The translations under genes were made by a program, and so were the position numbers. Below, in pieces: positions 35,497 through 48,089 of a stretch of DNA of 64,000 bases. The first letter of the stretch is position 1. Each line of letters starts with the position of its first letter. Source of the stretch: Parietaria judaica (lineage: Eukaryota > Streptophyta > Magnoliopsida > Rosales > Urticaceae). A model generated the notes under the pieces. That model did not search any database, had not been told where the DNA came from, and saw nothing but the letters and a program-made list of their open reading frames with translations. Where the stretch lies: positions 20,764,001 to 20,828,000 of the forward strand of contig OX940864.1 of NCBI GenBank assembly GCA_954871525.1, read 5' to 3'.

Positions 35497-38400
35497 TGTA
35501 ATGACCAGATTTTCTAACACCTAGAACCTTAAAGAATACTATATTGTATCCTTTGGTTATAAGGTACATTTTGATGATAATTGAATGATAAGTTATGGAT
35601 GATATTTGTTGTGAGTGTCTAGGTGTTATGCATTACACATTTAAAAATTTGATGGACGGAAAAGAATTTCCGTAAGACACAAGTAATGTTACTTACCTCT
35701 ATGTTTGTTAGTACTACCGCTATGCCGCTAGTACTTACCTCTATGTTTGTTAGTACTACCGCTATGCCGCTAGTACTTACCTCTATGTTTGTTCGTACTA
35801 CCGTTATGCCGCTAGTACTCCCGCTATATTTTTTTAGTACTACCGCTATGTCGCTAGTACTCCCGCTATGCTTGTTAGCACTCCCGCTAGTCATTTCGGG
35901 ATCCGCATAAGATACTCATTAAGGCAGGGTTAATATAAAAGCTTCCAGAATTGGAAGAATGATGTCTCGTATCAATAAGTTTCTATAAGTAAGAAACGAT
36001 ACCGAGAAATAAAGAAAGAAAATGTATGATATAAACCATTTCATCATGAGGGGAAAATATGATTTAAATTTTAAACAAAGTATCTTCAAAGTGGACCAAA
36101 AAGTCAACTAAGTCGGAATGAATATTTCCGAGTTCCGAATGAAACCAAAAATATCATTTTTGGAATCTACATGAAAAATTATTAAAGATAGGTACGTTCA
36201 AAGTAAAATTTTCATCAAAGTCCTCAACTTTTAGAAAAGTTGCACTATGGCCCAAAATTTCTAAAAAGTTGCAATTATGCCCCTAATCCGATTTTGAACA
36301 TTATAAACTCATCCTTGATGCCCATACACGTGCTCAACACTTAATGTATGCTGAAATTTGAAGAAAAACTCTCTTAGGAATCAAAAGAAGCCTTAAGGTC
36401 ATTTTGTCTTATGTGCTTGTCTTATACACCTCCCAAATGAACCAATGGGCTCATAGGAGTGCATGAGAACCATAATAACTCTTCTATCAGCCCTAAATTC
36501 GACCACAACACTCCAAGAATGTCCAATGAGAGACTTGAGTGCTCTACAAGCTTTATCAAACCCCAAAAAACTCATTATGACATGTCTTATGCACTCAAGG
36601 AGAGAGATGCTCTTGTCTATTCACCACACCACTCATTTGCACGATTTTCTTCTCTCTCTAGACCAGAAAAGAATCTCTCTCTTCAGCCCTCTATCTCTCT
36701 CTAAGAAACCCTAAGAGCATTTTCTTGAAGAAACCCTCCAAGAACACCTCAAAAATCAACTTTTCCAAGAAGAAGAAAGGGGTAAGAACACCTCTTGCAT
36801 GTTGATTTCCCTAACGTTTTTCTCTCTGAAATTTATGCTCATTTTTACTCCATCTTGTTGTGTTCTAAGGCCACAAAATCATGGAGAAAGAATCGTGAAG
36901 ATCCGATCTCAAACGCTCCATTTATCCCTCAAACCGTGTCATTGCTCAAAGTTCCAAGGAAAGAGGTAAGGAAAACCTCTTGCATGTTGATTTTCTTCAT
37001 TGCCATAAGATATGAACTTATGTTCATAATGTTCTCTCTTATCCTAGCTCAAAATCCAGCCTTCTCTAGGCTAAGGTCGTTGTGAAGAGCACCTAAGTTT
37101 CCAACTACACAAGTATTAACTTTGTTGGAGAAAATTCAAGAAAGGTATAACCTTCAATCTTAACACCCTCACTCTTTTGATGAATGGTTATCATACTAAG
37201 TTTCATGCTTATTTATTATTTAAGTAAGACATGCATGAATGGTTTTGTATATTTTCATGAATTTTGGCCCAAGAGCCTTATGTTTGATGATGATTGAATG
37301 ACATGCATGTTGCTGGAATTAGGGTTTTGATGAAGTCCGATTTTGTAGGGGTCTTAACCAGACCAAATGAACTCCAAATATGTAAAATGACCTATTTATA
37401 GATAGATATATGTGTCTAGTATAACATACTGAAAATTTGGATCCATCCAAGTTATGAGTTTTCAGATATGAGTCGTGCACTAGTCGTGTGCAAAACTGTT
37501 TTCACTTCCAGGCAGATCTGGAAGTTTGGTTTTAGAACACGTTTTTCACCAACCTAATATTTTTATAAATTCGTATAAAAATTATATGATATAGGTATAT
37601 TCCTTATTGAATTAATAGAGTTGGTTTTACTGAAAAATATACTCTGGTTAGTTCAAAACAATTCACGGAGTAATGACATGCAAATCTGTTTTCGGTTTTA
37701 GACAGATTGTGAACTATGTTAGTAAAATGCTTAAAACGATGATCTATAGTTTATATTTTGGTGGGATAAAAATATATGTTATACTTAGGTTAGTTAAAGA
37801 GACATGTGAATTGGTTTTGTTTCAAAACAAGCCCTGGTTGATTTTATAAAAATCGCACACCGGATGTCGCAAACTGTTTTTCATAAATAAGGGCAGATTT
37901 GAGTTCATGCTTAAAAATACATATATATGATTTACCAAGGGATTTTATTTTCAGAAAATGAACTAAATACTTTATAATGTGAAGTTTAGAGCAATCACAA
38001 TTGGTTTTATATTAAAACGAGTTTTCGTTTACCGGATAGAGGTTATAAAGCAAGCATATACAAGCTATTCTACCCTTGAGGTAGAATTGTGACCCGAACA
38101 ATAAAATAGTTTCAATTTCGGGTAATGGGGCTATGATATTAAAAATAAAACTCAGAGGTTAAGATAATAACCTAGGAGCTCTAAATTATTTACGATTATG
38201 AAAATGATCACACCGAGGTTGTTTCGGATTTTCAAGATAAAGGCTATGTTTACGAATTATGATAAGTCAAAACTCAAGGAGTTATTAATGAAAGGAATAG
38301 TTTCTATGTAAAAAAGATACGAATCTTAAATGATGATTTTACGGCATGAATATACTTGTACACTTACTTGAAGTTAAGTCGTACAATATTACGTAGATCT

Positions 38401-39824
38401 TTAAACAAAAGAACGTGTTGATACAAAATCGGATAGTGTTGAAACCTTAGTGCCCTAGAATTTCAGCAACGTAGAGCATGCATGTAAACCTGGATCCAAA
38501 AGACTGACGAGTCGTCTGGTCAGATTAAATAGGGAAGTAGGGTGTCCATAAGTGTGATAGGCTGTAGCTTGAAGTGCAGCGAGGACACCAGGTGAGTACA
38601 GATCTCACTACAGCATGAATAGTTTTCAAATGAAAAGATGAAATATGTCAAGACATGAATATATGTGATGTTTGGGAGCTGACTCCGATGCATGAATGAT
38701 TGATTGGGAGCATTGACTCCAAGGCATGAATGATTGATATGTGTGGTCCTTGATGGACATGGATATGATTATATGGATCATTGTGAATCCTATGATGTTA
38801 ATGTATCATGTTATTCCAAGTGTTGATATTGGAAAAGAAAAGAATGTATGATGGGAAGAATGATTGAATGAGCTTTGATTTATGTCATAATGCATGTAGG
38901 CATAATAGGGTCACCTTAATTAACAAAGATGACCAATGTTTTCAAAGCTCGTGTCGTGCCACCCGATAGGGGTATAAACATGTTATGAATGGGGCTTTAA
39001 GCCCAAGGTCGTGTTGGCTGGGGACCTTGCAACCCTCAGACCATCTGCGGCTGCGCGAAATTGGCACATACACATATGGGTTATCACCAGGCAAGACAGG
39101 GCCAATCCCTTGAGCCACTTAAAGGAAAAAGGAATGAAATGTTTTCAAAAGTAACCAATAATACAGCATAATTGGACATCCATATATGCATGATTGACAT
39201 ATGTTTTTGTGAGGATAATGTCTGTACTCGCTGAGCGTAAGCTCACATAATATGTGTTCATGCTGTAGGTAAGAAACCCATGGCATGAATTTGTTATGGT
39301 GGACTCGCGAAGGAACGGTGATGCGCGCGGTGGTTATGGGTTAGGATGGGTAACCGCTAAAGTTTCCGCATGTTTTGATGAGCAAATTAATTGACGTATG
39401 TTTTAATAACTACGGTTTATGTTTTGGGATTAAGGTATTATATTACCTCCCTATGTTAAGAATTTACGTATAGAATGATTGTCTCGGATTCATAAATCCG
39501 AGTTAACGAGTATGAACCATTATAATGGACTTTTCAAAAATGATTTTGGTAAACTATTTAACAAGCCTTCACAGTTTTAGGAAGGTCTCATGTTTTTCGA
39601 AGGTTTCCAAATAACGGTCTCTTATGAATATTTTATGCTGAAGTGTTGATCTTAAATTTCTTATATAAAGTTTAAGACGTACGTGCTTAGGTGCACAAGT
39701 GAGATGATGTTTAAAAAAAAAAAAAAAGTTATTCCTATATTTTCGTAACAAAGAGTTTTATTATATCTTAAGGAAGTAAGTAAGTTTTAAGACGTAGCGG
39801 TCGGCGCTAGGCCGGGCCGTTACA
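35497..39824 (+). repeat. solo LTR, 4.3 kb, gypsy type
   Basis: Begins TGTAATGACC and ends GGGCCGTTACA. It is flanked by the perfect duplication CAAAT (35492-35496 and 39825-39829). Length is 4328 bp with no gag or pol domain. The end sequence and the 'ctcgctgagcgtaagctcac' region near 39228 resemble the LTR of the gypsy element at 17584 ('ctactgagcatgtggtgctcac'), so it is probably a long chromovirus-type LTR left by LTR-LTR recombination. Small ORFs inside show no known domains. Two similar segments start at about 36781 and 36966 ('cctcttgcatgttgatttt'). Confidence 0.82.
35693..35885. repeat. 42-bp minisatellite in the solo LTR
   Basis: About 4.5 copies of a 42-bp unit containing 'ctctatgtttgttagtac' and 'taccgctatgccgctag'. 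Later copies are degenerate and shorter. Direct, adjacent copies without spacers, so not a CRISPR array. Confidence 0.9.
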
Positions 39825-39829
39825 CAAAT

Positions 39830-40448
39830 ATAGCGTGGTCACTTGTCTTTTTATTTTATGCCCATATTTTGTAATTTGGGCTATCTTTCTATGTGTTGAT
39901 ATACTTGTCTTTGTCTTGACAAACTCTCCAACATCGTTAGTATCCGATTACATAATTGACAAAAAAACAAATGTATTTGAGGATGATTCTTACCATCAGT
40001 TTAGTTGTCTTATAAAAATCGTTTATACTAAACTATTGAATATAGCCTCATTTTTAACCTAGCAAAGTTTTATTATGTTAATGATTACAATTAATATTTT
40101 ATATTAAATTAAAATACATAAACAATAATCATGCTATATTTATTTTTAGCAAAAAACTTTGACCACATTTTAAAATAATAATACATAAAACTATATAAAA
40201 TATGTTAATTAACGAAATACCCATTTTGTACGAACCTTTTTTAAAACTACTAATTATGGGTAGTTTTTGACACACACAATGAGTAATTTTTTAAAAGTTT
40301 TGATATAAAATGAATATTTCATACAATTTCTTATTATTATTTTTTTTTACTGAAAAAGGGAAGACAGCGTTGCTACATGACTACACTATATTTGGTGTGG
40401 TATTTGGGGCCTTTTTACTTAAATGGTAAGATATAGCTTTTGGAGCCT
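39830..40448. other. AT-rich spacer, no gene seen
   Basis: Between the 4.3-kb solo LTR and the LINE downstream of X2. No coding or structured element recognised. Confidence 0.6.
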
Positions 40449-40465
40449 TTCCACAATACGTTTTT

Positions 40466-42335
40466 TTTTTTGATAAAATAAGCCATATATTAAGCAAAAG
40501 CAAGGGTAGAATCCCCTATGATATCGTTTACAAGCCACTCGGGGCATTCGCAGGACCACATATCGGGAATGGACTCCAAAAGACGGGTCCTAGCTATCTG
40601 ATTAGCCGTTTTGTTACAAGACCTTGGTGCCCAACGACACCCATTAGACGGCCCTACCTCCGTATCTAGCCTACAAATTCCCTCAAGAATCGGGCCTTGA
40701 ACACTGTTAAGCTTTACCCCCTTGACGAGGTTGATAGCTTTTTGACAGTCAGATTCTATTTCCGTCACACGCCAACCACGGTCCCGGACAAAATGAAGAC
40801 CTAGGAGAATAGCATGGCACTCCGCCGTAAGCGCCGAGTCCACCTCCAAAAGGAGCCGAGTGACATACCCGATGAGCTTGCCTTGATGATCCCTGACGAT
40901 ACCACTTATGGCTGCTCTTCCCGTGCTCTTCTCCCAAGACGCATCCACATTAAGCTTCAAACCCCCAACTTCCGGGGCCTTCCAATTGGTGTTACTAGTC
41001 TGAGACTCCACCAAACTCTTCTCCAAGCCCCGGTTACTAGTTTTGAAACTAGATAACCAACAAGCCACTTTGTCCACCCACGCCTCCGGCTTGTGATTTG
41101 GGTTCTCGAAGAGCCGGTAGTTTCGATCGGACCAAGCCGCCCAAATGAGACCGCAAAAGAACTCCAAGTCCGCCAACAAAAGGCCTTCGAGAGCCCTCAA
41201 ACAAAGTTCGCGAAGATGAATGGATCCCGACTTTTCAACCCAGCGTTGCAGATACGAAGAACCCCAAATCGCCTGAGCTCTCTCACAACTCCAAACCGTG
41301 TGGAGGGCGTCTTCAGGTAAGGCTCCACAAAACTTGCAAAAGGGGAGACAAGGCACCCCACGCCCCCGAAGAGCACCGAAGGTCGGTAGGATGTTAAACC
41401 ACGCTCGCCAAACTAAATGTTTGACCTTTGGTGGGATTTGGAGACTCCACAAAGTCTTCCACCATCGTGGTTCAATGCTACAAGACCCCGACGGTCCCCC
41501 CATCTTCGCCGAACGAGCAAGCCGATATCCCGATCGAACCGAATAGGAGCCATCTTCTTCAAAATGCCACACCAAACGGTCATTACGAGCATTAGGACCA
41601 AGGGGAATTCTTAGAATTGCTTGGGCATCGTAGGGGGACATCATATCTGAAACTAGCTCACGGTTCCAAGCCCCATTGTCGATAAAGTCGGCAACACGCC
41701 AAGGATATCCATCATCGGGTTCTTCCGTAAGAACGACGAAACTTCCGGCTCTATGAAGCCACGGTTGCTTGAAAACTCTAATGTTCCCTTCTCCGACTTG
41801 CCATCTAATACCTTGACGCACCAAATCGCGCCCCCAACAAAGGCTTTTACAAAGAAAGGAGGAATGGGCCTTACATTCGAAGTTGAGCACCGTTGAATTC
41901 AGGAAGTATTTCGCCTTGAGAACTCGGGCCATCAAGCTCTCCGGATGATGGATTAATATCCAAGAGAGCCTTCCAATAAGAGCCCGATTAAAGTCCCCGA
42001 GGTCCTTGAACCCGAGGCCTCCCTCCTCTTTGGGTTTCGCAATAGAATCCCACTTCTTCCAATGAATCTTTCGCTTTTCTTCCGACCCTCCCCACCAAAA
42101 ACGGCTTATGTGTCGATGGAGCTCATTAATGGTGTTGGCGGGGATGCGGTAAAGGCTCATCATATAGGTTGGAATCGCTTGGGCTACCGCTTTGATTAGA
42201 ACGAACATCCGTGCCTTCCAATCTCGTGTGCGTTTGAGGACTCTATCCGAAATGATACTAAAGATCGACACCTTATTCCTTCCAACGCGGGTTGGAAGTC
42301 CAAGATAGGATTCGAGCTCATCCACAAGCGGGATG
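40466..42335 (-). mobile_element. 5'-truncated LINE in the 3' flank of X2
   Basis: Inserted in minus orientation with its poly-A tail as a T run at 40466-40471. It is flanked by a 17-bp target duplication TTCCACAATACGTTTTT (40449-40465 and 42336-42352). Truncation removed the endonuclease and most of the reverse transcriptase. The insertion lies about 20 bp beyond the X2 stop codon and in the same direction, so it would form the 3' part of any X2 transcript. Confidence 0.92.
40490..42331 (-). pseudogene. LINE ORF2: RT C-terminus, zf-RVT and RNase H
   Basis: One long open frame (617 codons counted from an ATG in the target duplication). It begins in the RT thumb region (YLGLPTRVGRNK), then the typical plant LINE segment (FWWGGSEEKRKIHWKKWD; GGLGFKDLGDFNRALIGRL). 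A zf-RVT domain follows (WWKTLWSLQIPPKVKHLVWR ... FCKFCGALPEDALHTVWSCERA, with the Cys/His cluster intact). Last is an RVT_3 RNase H (LNVDASWEKSTG, ALTAECHAILLGL, IESDCQKAINLV). It lacks the catalytic RT YADD box and endonuclease through 5' truncation. It is uninterrupted, pointing to recent insertion. Confidence 0.9.
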
Positions 42336-42372
42336 TTCCACAATACGTTTTTCTGTATTGTCTAAAAGCTAC

Positions 42373-43752
42373 TCATGACTTATGAAACGACAAGGAATGA
42401 TAGAGAGAAGGACTGAGGCGAGGCTTTGCACGTGCAAGCAAGGGTATGGCTTTGAACAATGATTTACCCTCACTCGTGAGATCAACGTTGTCGCAGCCAT
42501 CAGGCACCCTCCACGTGAACCCCTGGAGAAGCCTCCCCAGGAGCAACAACGTCACGCTCGAGCCCAGCCTTGCTCCGGGGCAGCCTCGCCTCCCGGCGGT
42601 GAAACTGACAAACCTCAACTCGGGCTCCGCCAAATCTGTTGGGCGCTCCGCGAGGTGGCGCCCAGGGTCAAACCTATGAGGTTCGTCCCACATGGACGAG
42701 TTGCGGCCAAGGGCCATACGGCTTAGTATGACGTTGCTGCCTTTGGGGATGAAGTAGCCGGCGACGGTGCAGTCGGTGGAAGCGACGTGAGGGAGGTTGA
42801 ACGGCGTCACAGGATGGAGGAGGAGTGCCTCTCTGGCGCAGCCCACCACATACGGAAGCTCAGGGATGTCGGATACTTGGAGGAGTTTGTCCTTTCCAAC
42901 GACTTTGTCGATCTCTTCCACCGCTTTTCCTAACAAATCCGGCTGGTTCAATAGCTCGGACATGGCCCATTCTACAACGTTGAAGTGGTTGTCCACGCTT
43001 GCCATAAATAGCTCCTGGAATATTTACATTGTATATATATAAATATATGTAAATAAGTGCTGCAAAGAAATAAGTTAATTCTCATGCTTGTGTACTGAAT
43101 TCAATCCTTGATTTATGGATTATAATTATCTTCATTTATTTTGCAATATTACATTGTATTTATTTCATTTGTTATTACGTATTAATATCTTTCTTGAGAT
43201 ATTATAGGAAATAGGTTAGTATTTTGTGGCTTTAGCATTTTTTTATAAATTGTAATTCAAATCATCAAGGGAAGGAGATTATGAATGATGAAAAAAAAAA
43301 CGAACTTTTGTTCAAGAGTGTATTATCCGTTTTTTCTATAATCCAAGTCCACATCAATAAGTTTGATCGATTGGCCTCGTAAACTGATTAACTATAGAGT
43401 TCAATCCAGATAATAGTATCATTTCAAAACCATATTATTATCAACCGATCGACTTTGGTTGTTTTGGTGTCATGAAAAGATCAACTTTCAATGTACAGTA
43501 ATGAGATATCCAACTGTGACGGTGATATATAGGTCCCTAATCTCGATCGGTTGTTTTGGTGTCATGAAATAAATAAGATCAACTTTCAATGTACAATAAT
43601 GAGATATCCAACTGTGACGGTGATATATAGGTCCCTAATCTCGATCGGTTGTTTTGGTGTCATGAAATAAATAAGATCAACTTTCAATGTACAGTAATGA
43701 GATATCCAACTGTGACTGTGACGGTGATATATAGGTCCCTAATAATTCTTGA

Positions 43753-43802
<50 letters not shown>

Positions 43803-46673
43803 CTGACTGTTAAATATTGTGTCGCCCACTCACCACCATACATTTGATTGGCGTTCTATGGAATACCGCATGTTATATTTGATATTACCGTGTCTAATAG
43901 AATCATTTACCTAGTCTTTTCATTTTTATTCTCGTAAAGATCGATTCTTGCTTGAATTTTATAGGTTGGACTCCTTATTAACGTCATCTAGTCTGGTTGA
44001 GTTCTAATAATTAAGTGGTGTTATGTTACGAAGCCTAATCTACTGTCGTAAATATCTAGTCAAAGTCAAACTCGGATTAGATATTAAAAAAGAAAAAGAG
44101 TGATTTTTTTTAAATACCCAATTTATTCTAAACAAACTTTGTAAGAAAAATTCCGGACACGAACTAATCCGGGTCCGGAAAAAATGGAGCCGGACCAGTC
44201 CGGGTGGGTCTGGGTTTAAAAAAATAAATATCCATGAACGAATATAGTGTTTGGCCTACATTCTTAGGCTTAGCCTAATCATTAAGAAAGTGGTGATAAG
44301 TTAAAGGGTAATTTGGGTATTTCATCTTTTAATGCTTTTATTCTTACTCGGTGCATCGGTGGACAAATTGCTGGTGAGGAAACTTTCTCATAGGCTTTAC
44401 ATTTTAGCTTTTGTCTTTCTTCTTGTGTGTGTGCTAGAGAGTGTGTGGGGTTGACAGCGTGTAAACGCAAAGAGAAAGAATGTGAGTTTTAGGGTGTATT
44501 CGAACTAACTCCGGTAAGAGATTATAGTTGATCCTGTTTGGCAAGCAGATTCGATGTCATTTCATTTCATTTCTTGCCCTTTACATTTTCGGTTCAGAGG
44601 ATTCAGTCGATATTCCTAAGAAGTCGTTGTTGCTAATTTTATGATTAGTAACTGGCTGATTAGTTTGATAGCTTTGCCTTTCAAATTTAAAGAGTCACCG
44701 GAATGTTAGCTATTGGGGTTGAATTAAAGAGGAAAGCTTAGACTATCCTACATGAGATTTTATGTAATGAGTTATCAGAACATGTTGTGTCAAGCTCTCA
44801 TGTTTTACGTCATGTTCTAATATCATTAATTATTAACATAATATTTGTGAGGACTACTGAGTTTACCGAGTAAATGGAATACTAACCAGAACTTGTGCTT
44901 GTATCTCTTCAAGGGACAAAAGTGGATTTCCATGAGAGGTTTTGAGAGAAATTAAAACGTCGAGTAGGTCCTCAGGCTCAGTCTTCTTGCCCTCCTTCCA
45001 TAGGTTAACCCTGTCATTGATTATCGGATAGTGGTACTCCCGAATAACCTTCATGCTCTCGCAAACCTTTCTTTGATGGCCGTCCAAGTCGAGCATGCTC
45101 AGCCAAGGAAGGTAGTCGGAGACTGAGAAGGCGTAGCAGTGCAAAAGAAGCCCGATGAGAGCTGAGACATGTTTCTCTTCATCGGGACCGACCAGTCCAC
45201 CGTTATTTGATACCCCCAAATGCCGTTTTCCGAACACCATCCTTCTAGCGATGTTCGCCGAAACATGCATCGCTATACTTTTGACGTTTACCACCTCACC
45301 TATATAAGGCGCGGAAAGAAGGTTGAAACTTGGGGGTGACTAGAAAAATACTACAATTTAGAGACTTTTTCTTTTATAAACAATTATTTTCAATTTTGTA
45401 AATATATACCCTCTATTTCTTAAAACAACTAAAACATACTCTTCAAGTGCATCTTTAGTTTTTATTTTTATTTTTATCCTCCCATTATTTTAATTTGCAA
45501 AAAATATAATTGTTTTATTCTTATTTTTTGGAATATTTTAAAATGGATAATTTTTTAAAAAAACTTTATACAAAATGGATATTTCGTTAATAAACTCTAA
45601 GAATACAATTACTAGAATACCCTTATGGATTCAAAATCTTTTCTTTATTAGATATAGTTAATATTTTATTAAATAAAACAACACGTTCTGCTCTACAATT
45701 TGGCGAATTAATAATAAGATTTTTTTGAATGATCTTAATTCTTAAAGACCATTTTTTGTAATCATCCAAGAAATAAAAATGATATAGAAGACGAGAGGTA
45801 ATGAAAGACAAAGATATTTGAAGAATGAGAAAAAGCTCGTACAGAGATAGTGGAGAGGTTATCAAGAGAGAAAGTGGGGAGTTATAAAGGATAATTTGGT
45901 AAAATAAATCAGTTCTCGCAATTGTAATTCCGATTACAAAGTTTGAGTTTTGTGATCATCATTACGTAAAACAGTCGTTTTTATTTACAATGTAAACATT
46001 ATTACAATCTGTTTTTTTTTTTTAATTAGTAAGTGAACTTTGTTATAAGCAGTGAAGCTTATTACAATTTACAACATATATATATATATATATATTCTCG
46101 GTTCTCACCTTCGGAGCTCTTGGAGCACTGATCGTAAATAAAGCGAACCATAAAGTCAGCTTCTTGGGTTGTCTCCTTGAGCAGCCAGCGAAGTCTTGAT
46201 TTGCTCAAAATTTCAGAAACCATAATTCTCTTCATTTTCTTCCACTGATCTCCGCCCAGGCCGAAGGCGACAGTGAGGTACCCATGGGAGATGATCTTGG
46301 TCGCCGGTGTCTTGGGCCTCCACGCAAACATGGCGTCCCGCTTTTTCAGAAACTCCCGGGCGATCTCCGGCGAAGACACCACCATGAAGTCAGTGTTTCC
46401 TAGGCGGACGCAGGTGATACCGGCTGATTCGCCGATGAGATGGTGGATCCACTCTGACGCCCGCTGGCCGCTGGCCCACAATTCTGGCAGGCACCCGAGA
46501 ACTGGCCATTTCCGAGTCGGTCCGGGCGGCAACGGGGCGCCAGTGTGCCCTGCTGAGCGGGCCCGAAACAGCTGGTATTTGATGAGAATCACCGGCAACA
46601 ATAACACTGCAAATATGGTCGCTGAGTAATCAGATAACCATGACATTATGTGAACTTCGCAGTTTGTATGCAA
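42373..46673 (-). CDS. CYP79: CYP79-type cytochrome P450, copy X2 (complete, ExxR mutated)
   Basis: Exons are 46673-46109, 45299-44887 and 43014-42373, with GT-AG introns in phases 1 and 0. CDS is 1620 nt, 539 aa, a normal length for CYP79. An N-terminal membrane anchor (about 11-34) and LPPGP hinge place it on the ER. CYP79-type features include GDQWKKMKR, SVSDYLPWL, the I-helix with VDNHFNVVEW in place of the usual acidic-Thr motif, and PFNLPHVA. The heme loop FTAGRRGCPG has its cysteine at 471. The K-helix reads REALLLHP, so the invariant ExxR arginine is leucine (residue 391, codon 42822-42820); Y2 and X3 retain Arg. Loss of this Arg normally destroys P450 folding and heme binding, so X2 is probably inactive despite an intact frame. 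An alternative start is at Met10 (46646). Confidence 0.9.
43457..43745. repeat. tandem repeat of 92-98 bp in intron 2 of X2
   Basis: Three copies starting 'ggttgttttggtgtcatg' at 43457, 43549 and 43647. The first copy lacks six bases and the third has an extra 'tgtgac'. Near-identical copies indicate recent expansion. Confidence 0.92.
43756..43801. repeat. (TA)n microsatellite in intron 2 of X2
   Basis: About 22 AT/TA units directly after the 92-98-bp tandem repeats. Confidence 0.95.
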
Positions 46674-46725
46674 TTATGACTATGAGTGAGTGCAATTAGT
46701 TGTGAAACTTGTCATTCTTTGAAGG

Positions 46726-46737
46726 CCTTATATAAGG
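46726..46737 (-). promoter_or_regulatory. TATA box of X2
   Basis: CCTTATATAAGG, palindromic, about 53-64 bp upstream of the first ATG on the minus strand. The same motif is in place upstream of Y2. Confidence 0.55.
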
Positions 46738-48085
46738 ATGTCTTATTTCTTCAACAAGAATTGACTCGTCGCACGCTTAGATAGGAATCAATTGAGATTG
46801 CACAAAACTGAATGAATTATGGTAAGTAATTAATAGAAGAAAGCTGTCTCCATCGTGCATGATGCAACACGTGTTATATAGAACGAAGTTGTAACTCTTC
46901 CACAATATTTCAAGATGAATAATTATGTGGAGAAGGAGCGTCGAAGCCACACATTTTCACGAGAAGAAACGAAGAAAACTAGACCAATATATATTTAAAA
47001 AAAAAAAAAAGATGTCATAGTAAACCTATTTTCTTAATAATTCATTCATAAATCGATAAACTATAAAACTATATGATATCAATAAACTATCAACTTGTTC
47101 ACTCGATATTTTGTCGAAGTTGAAACTTGTTTAGAGTTTGAGGAAAATAATACGCATGTAACACATCTGAATGGAATTAGCTACGGCGAGTCAGACTGAA
47201 AAAAGAACCACGTAAGACACGTTTTAGGTGGTTCAAAGCGTTAATGTTGTGCCTCCACAAGGGTTTTCACTATATAATTTTCTGTAAATATTACATGAGG
47301 GAGTCTACATAAGAGATGTTTCCGAGACTCCCAAAGGGAGGAGAGGGTGAAAAGAAATACAAGGGGAGTGTTCGAGTTTCAAAACAAAAAAAATTAAAAT
47401 CCTTATATAATGAAAACCCTTTTGTAATGTGTGAGCAATTTTGGATTCAAATTTTAAAAATTTGATCTTTTGATATTTTTTTAGCTCAATTTTGGAGCTT
47501 CAACGACATTACAAAAGTGTCGTTTGAAGCCATCTTATCGCGGCGAGACTCAATATGCAACGGCGAGATTTATTCCAACGACACTTTTGAAGTGTCATTT
47601 GAGCCTACTTCAAACGACGAAAGTAGATCGTGTTTAAGTCAGACTACCGGGGTTCCACTTCCAACGACACTACATAACATTGCAACTTCCAACCACCGTT
47701 TTTACCGGTGGTTTAATCTTGGTTTTATACTAATGGGTGTCCCAGTTTGGGACCAACAAGCCCGATAATGGCCATCGCAACTATTTTCAAATAGAATATT
47801 TAGTGATGGAATTGTAAAGAAATGATTACTTAACATATAATAAAAGAATAATCTTCTTTCTCCAATAAAAAGGTACTAAAATATAGATCTAGCTTTGCAA
47901 TTGGGTTCGAATCGCATTAATCTCTGAGACTTTCGATTCAAATGTCGTTAACCTTAATTTTTTTTACTTATGGTACCATAAGTATAAATTTGCTATGGAC
48001 CAAGGGCCAGTCGGAATAAAATTGATTTTAACTCTCCTTTATGGTATATAGTTCTATTTCTCTCTCTCTCTTTTTTGTGTGTCAG
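46738..48085. other. upstream spacer of X2
   Basis: Paralogous to the X1 upstream spacer, but without the extra 1.45 kb found at 4090-5560. No gene seen. A short ORF (47517-47768) overlaps 'cgtttgaagcc' repeats shared with 5646-5900 and is not convincing. Confidence 0.6.
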
Positions 48086-48089
48086 TCTC

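Noticed and set aside
35693..35885. Possible CRISPR-like repeat array
   Set aside because: Units are directly adjacent without unique spacers, copies drift, and the context is a plant LTR. It is a minisatellite.
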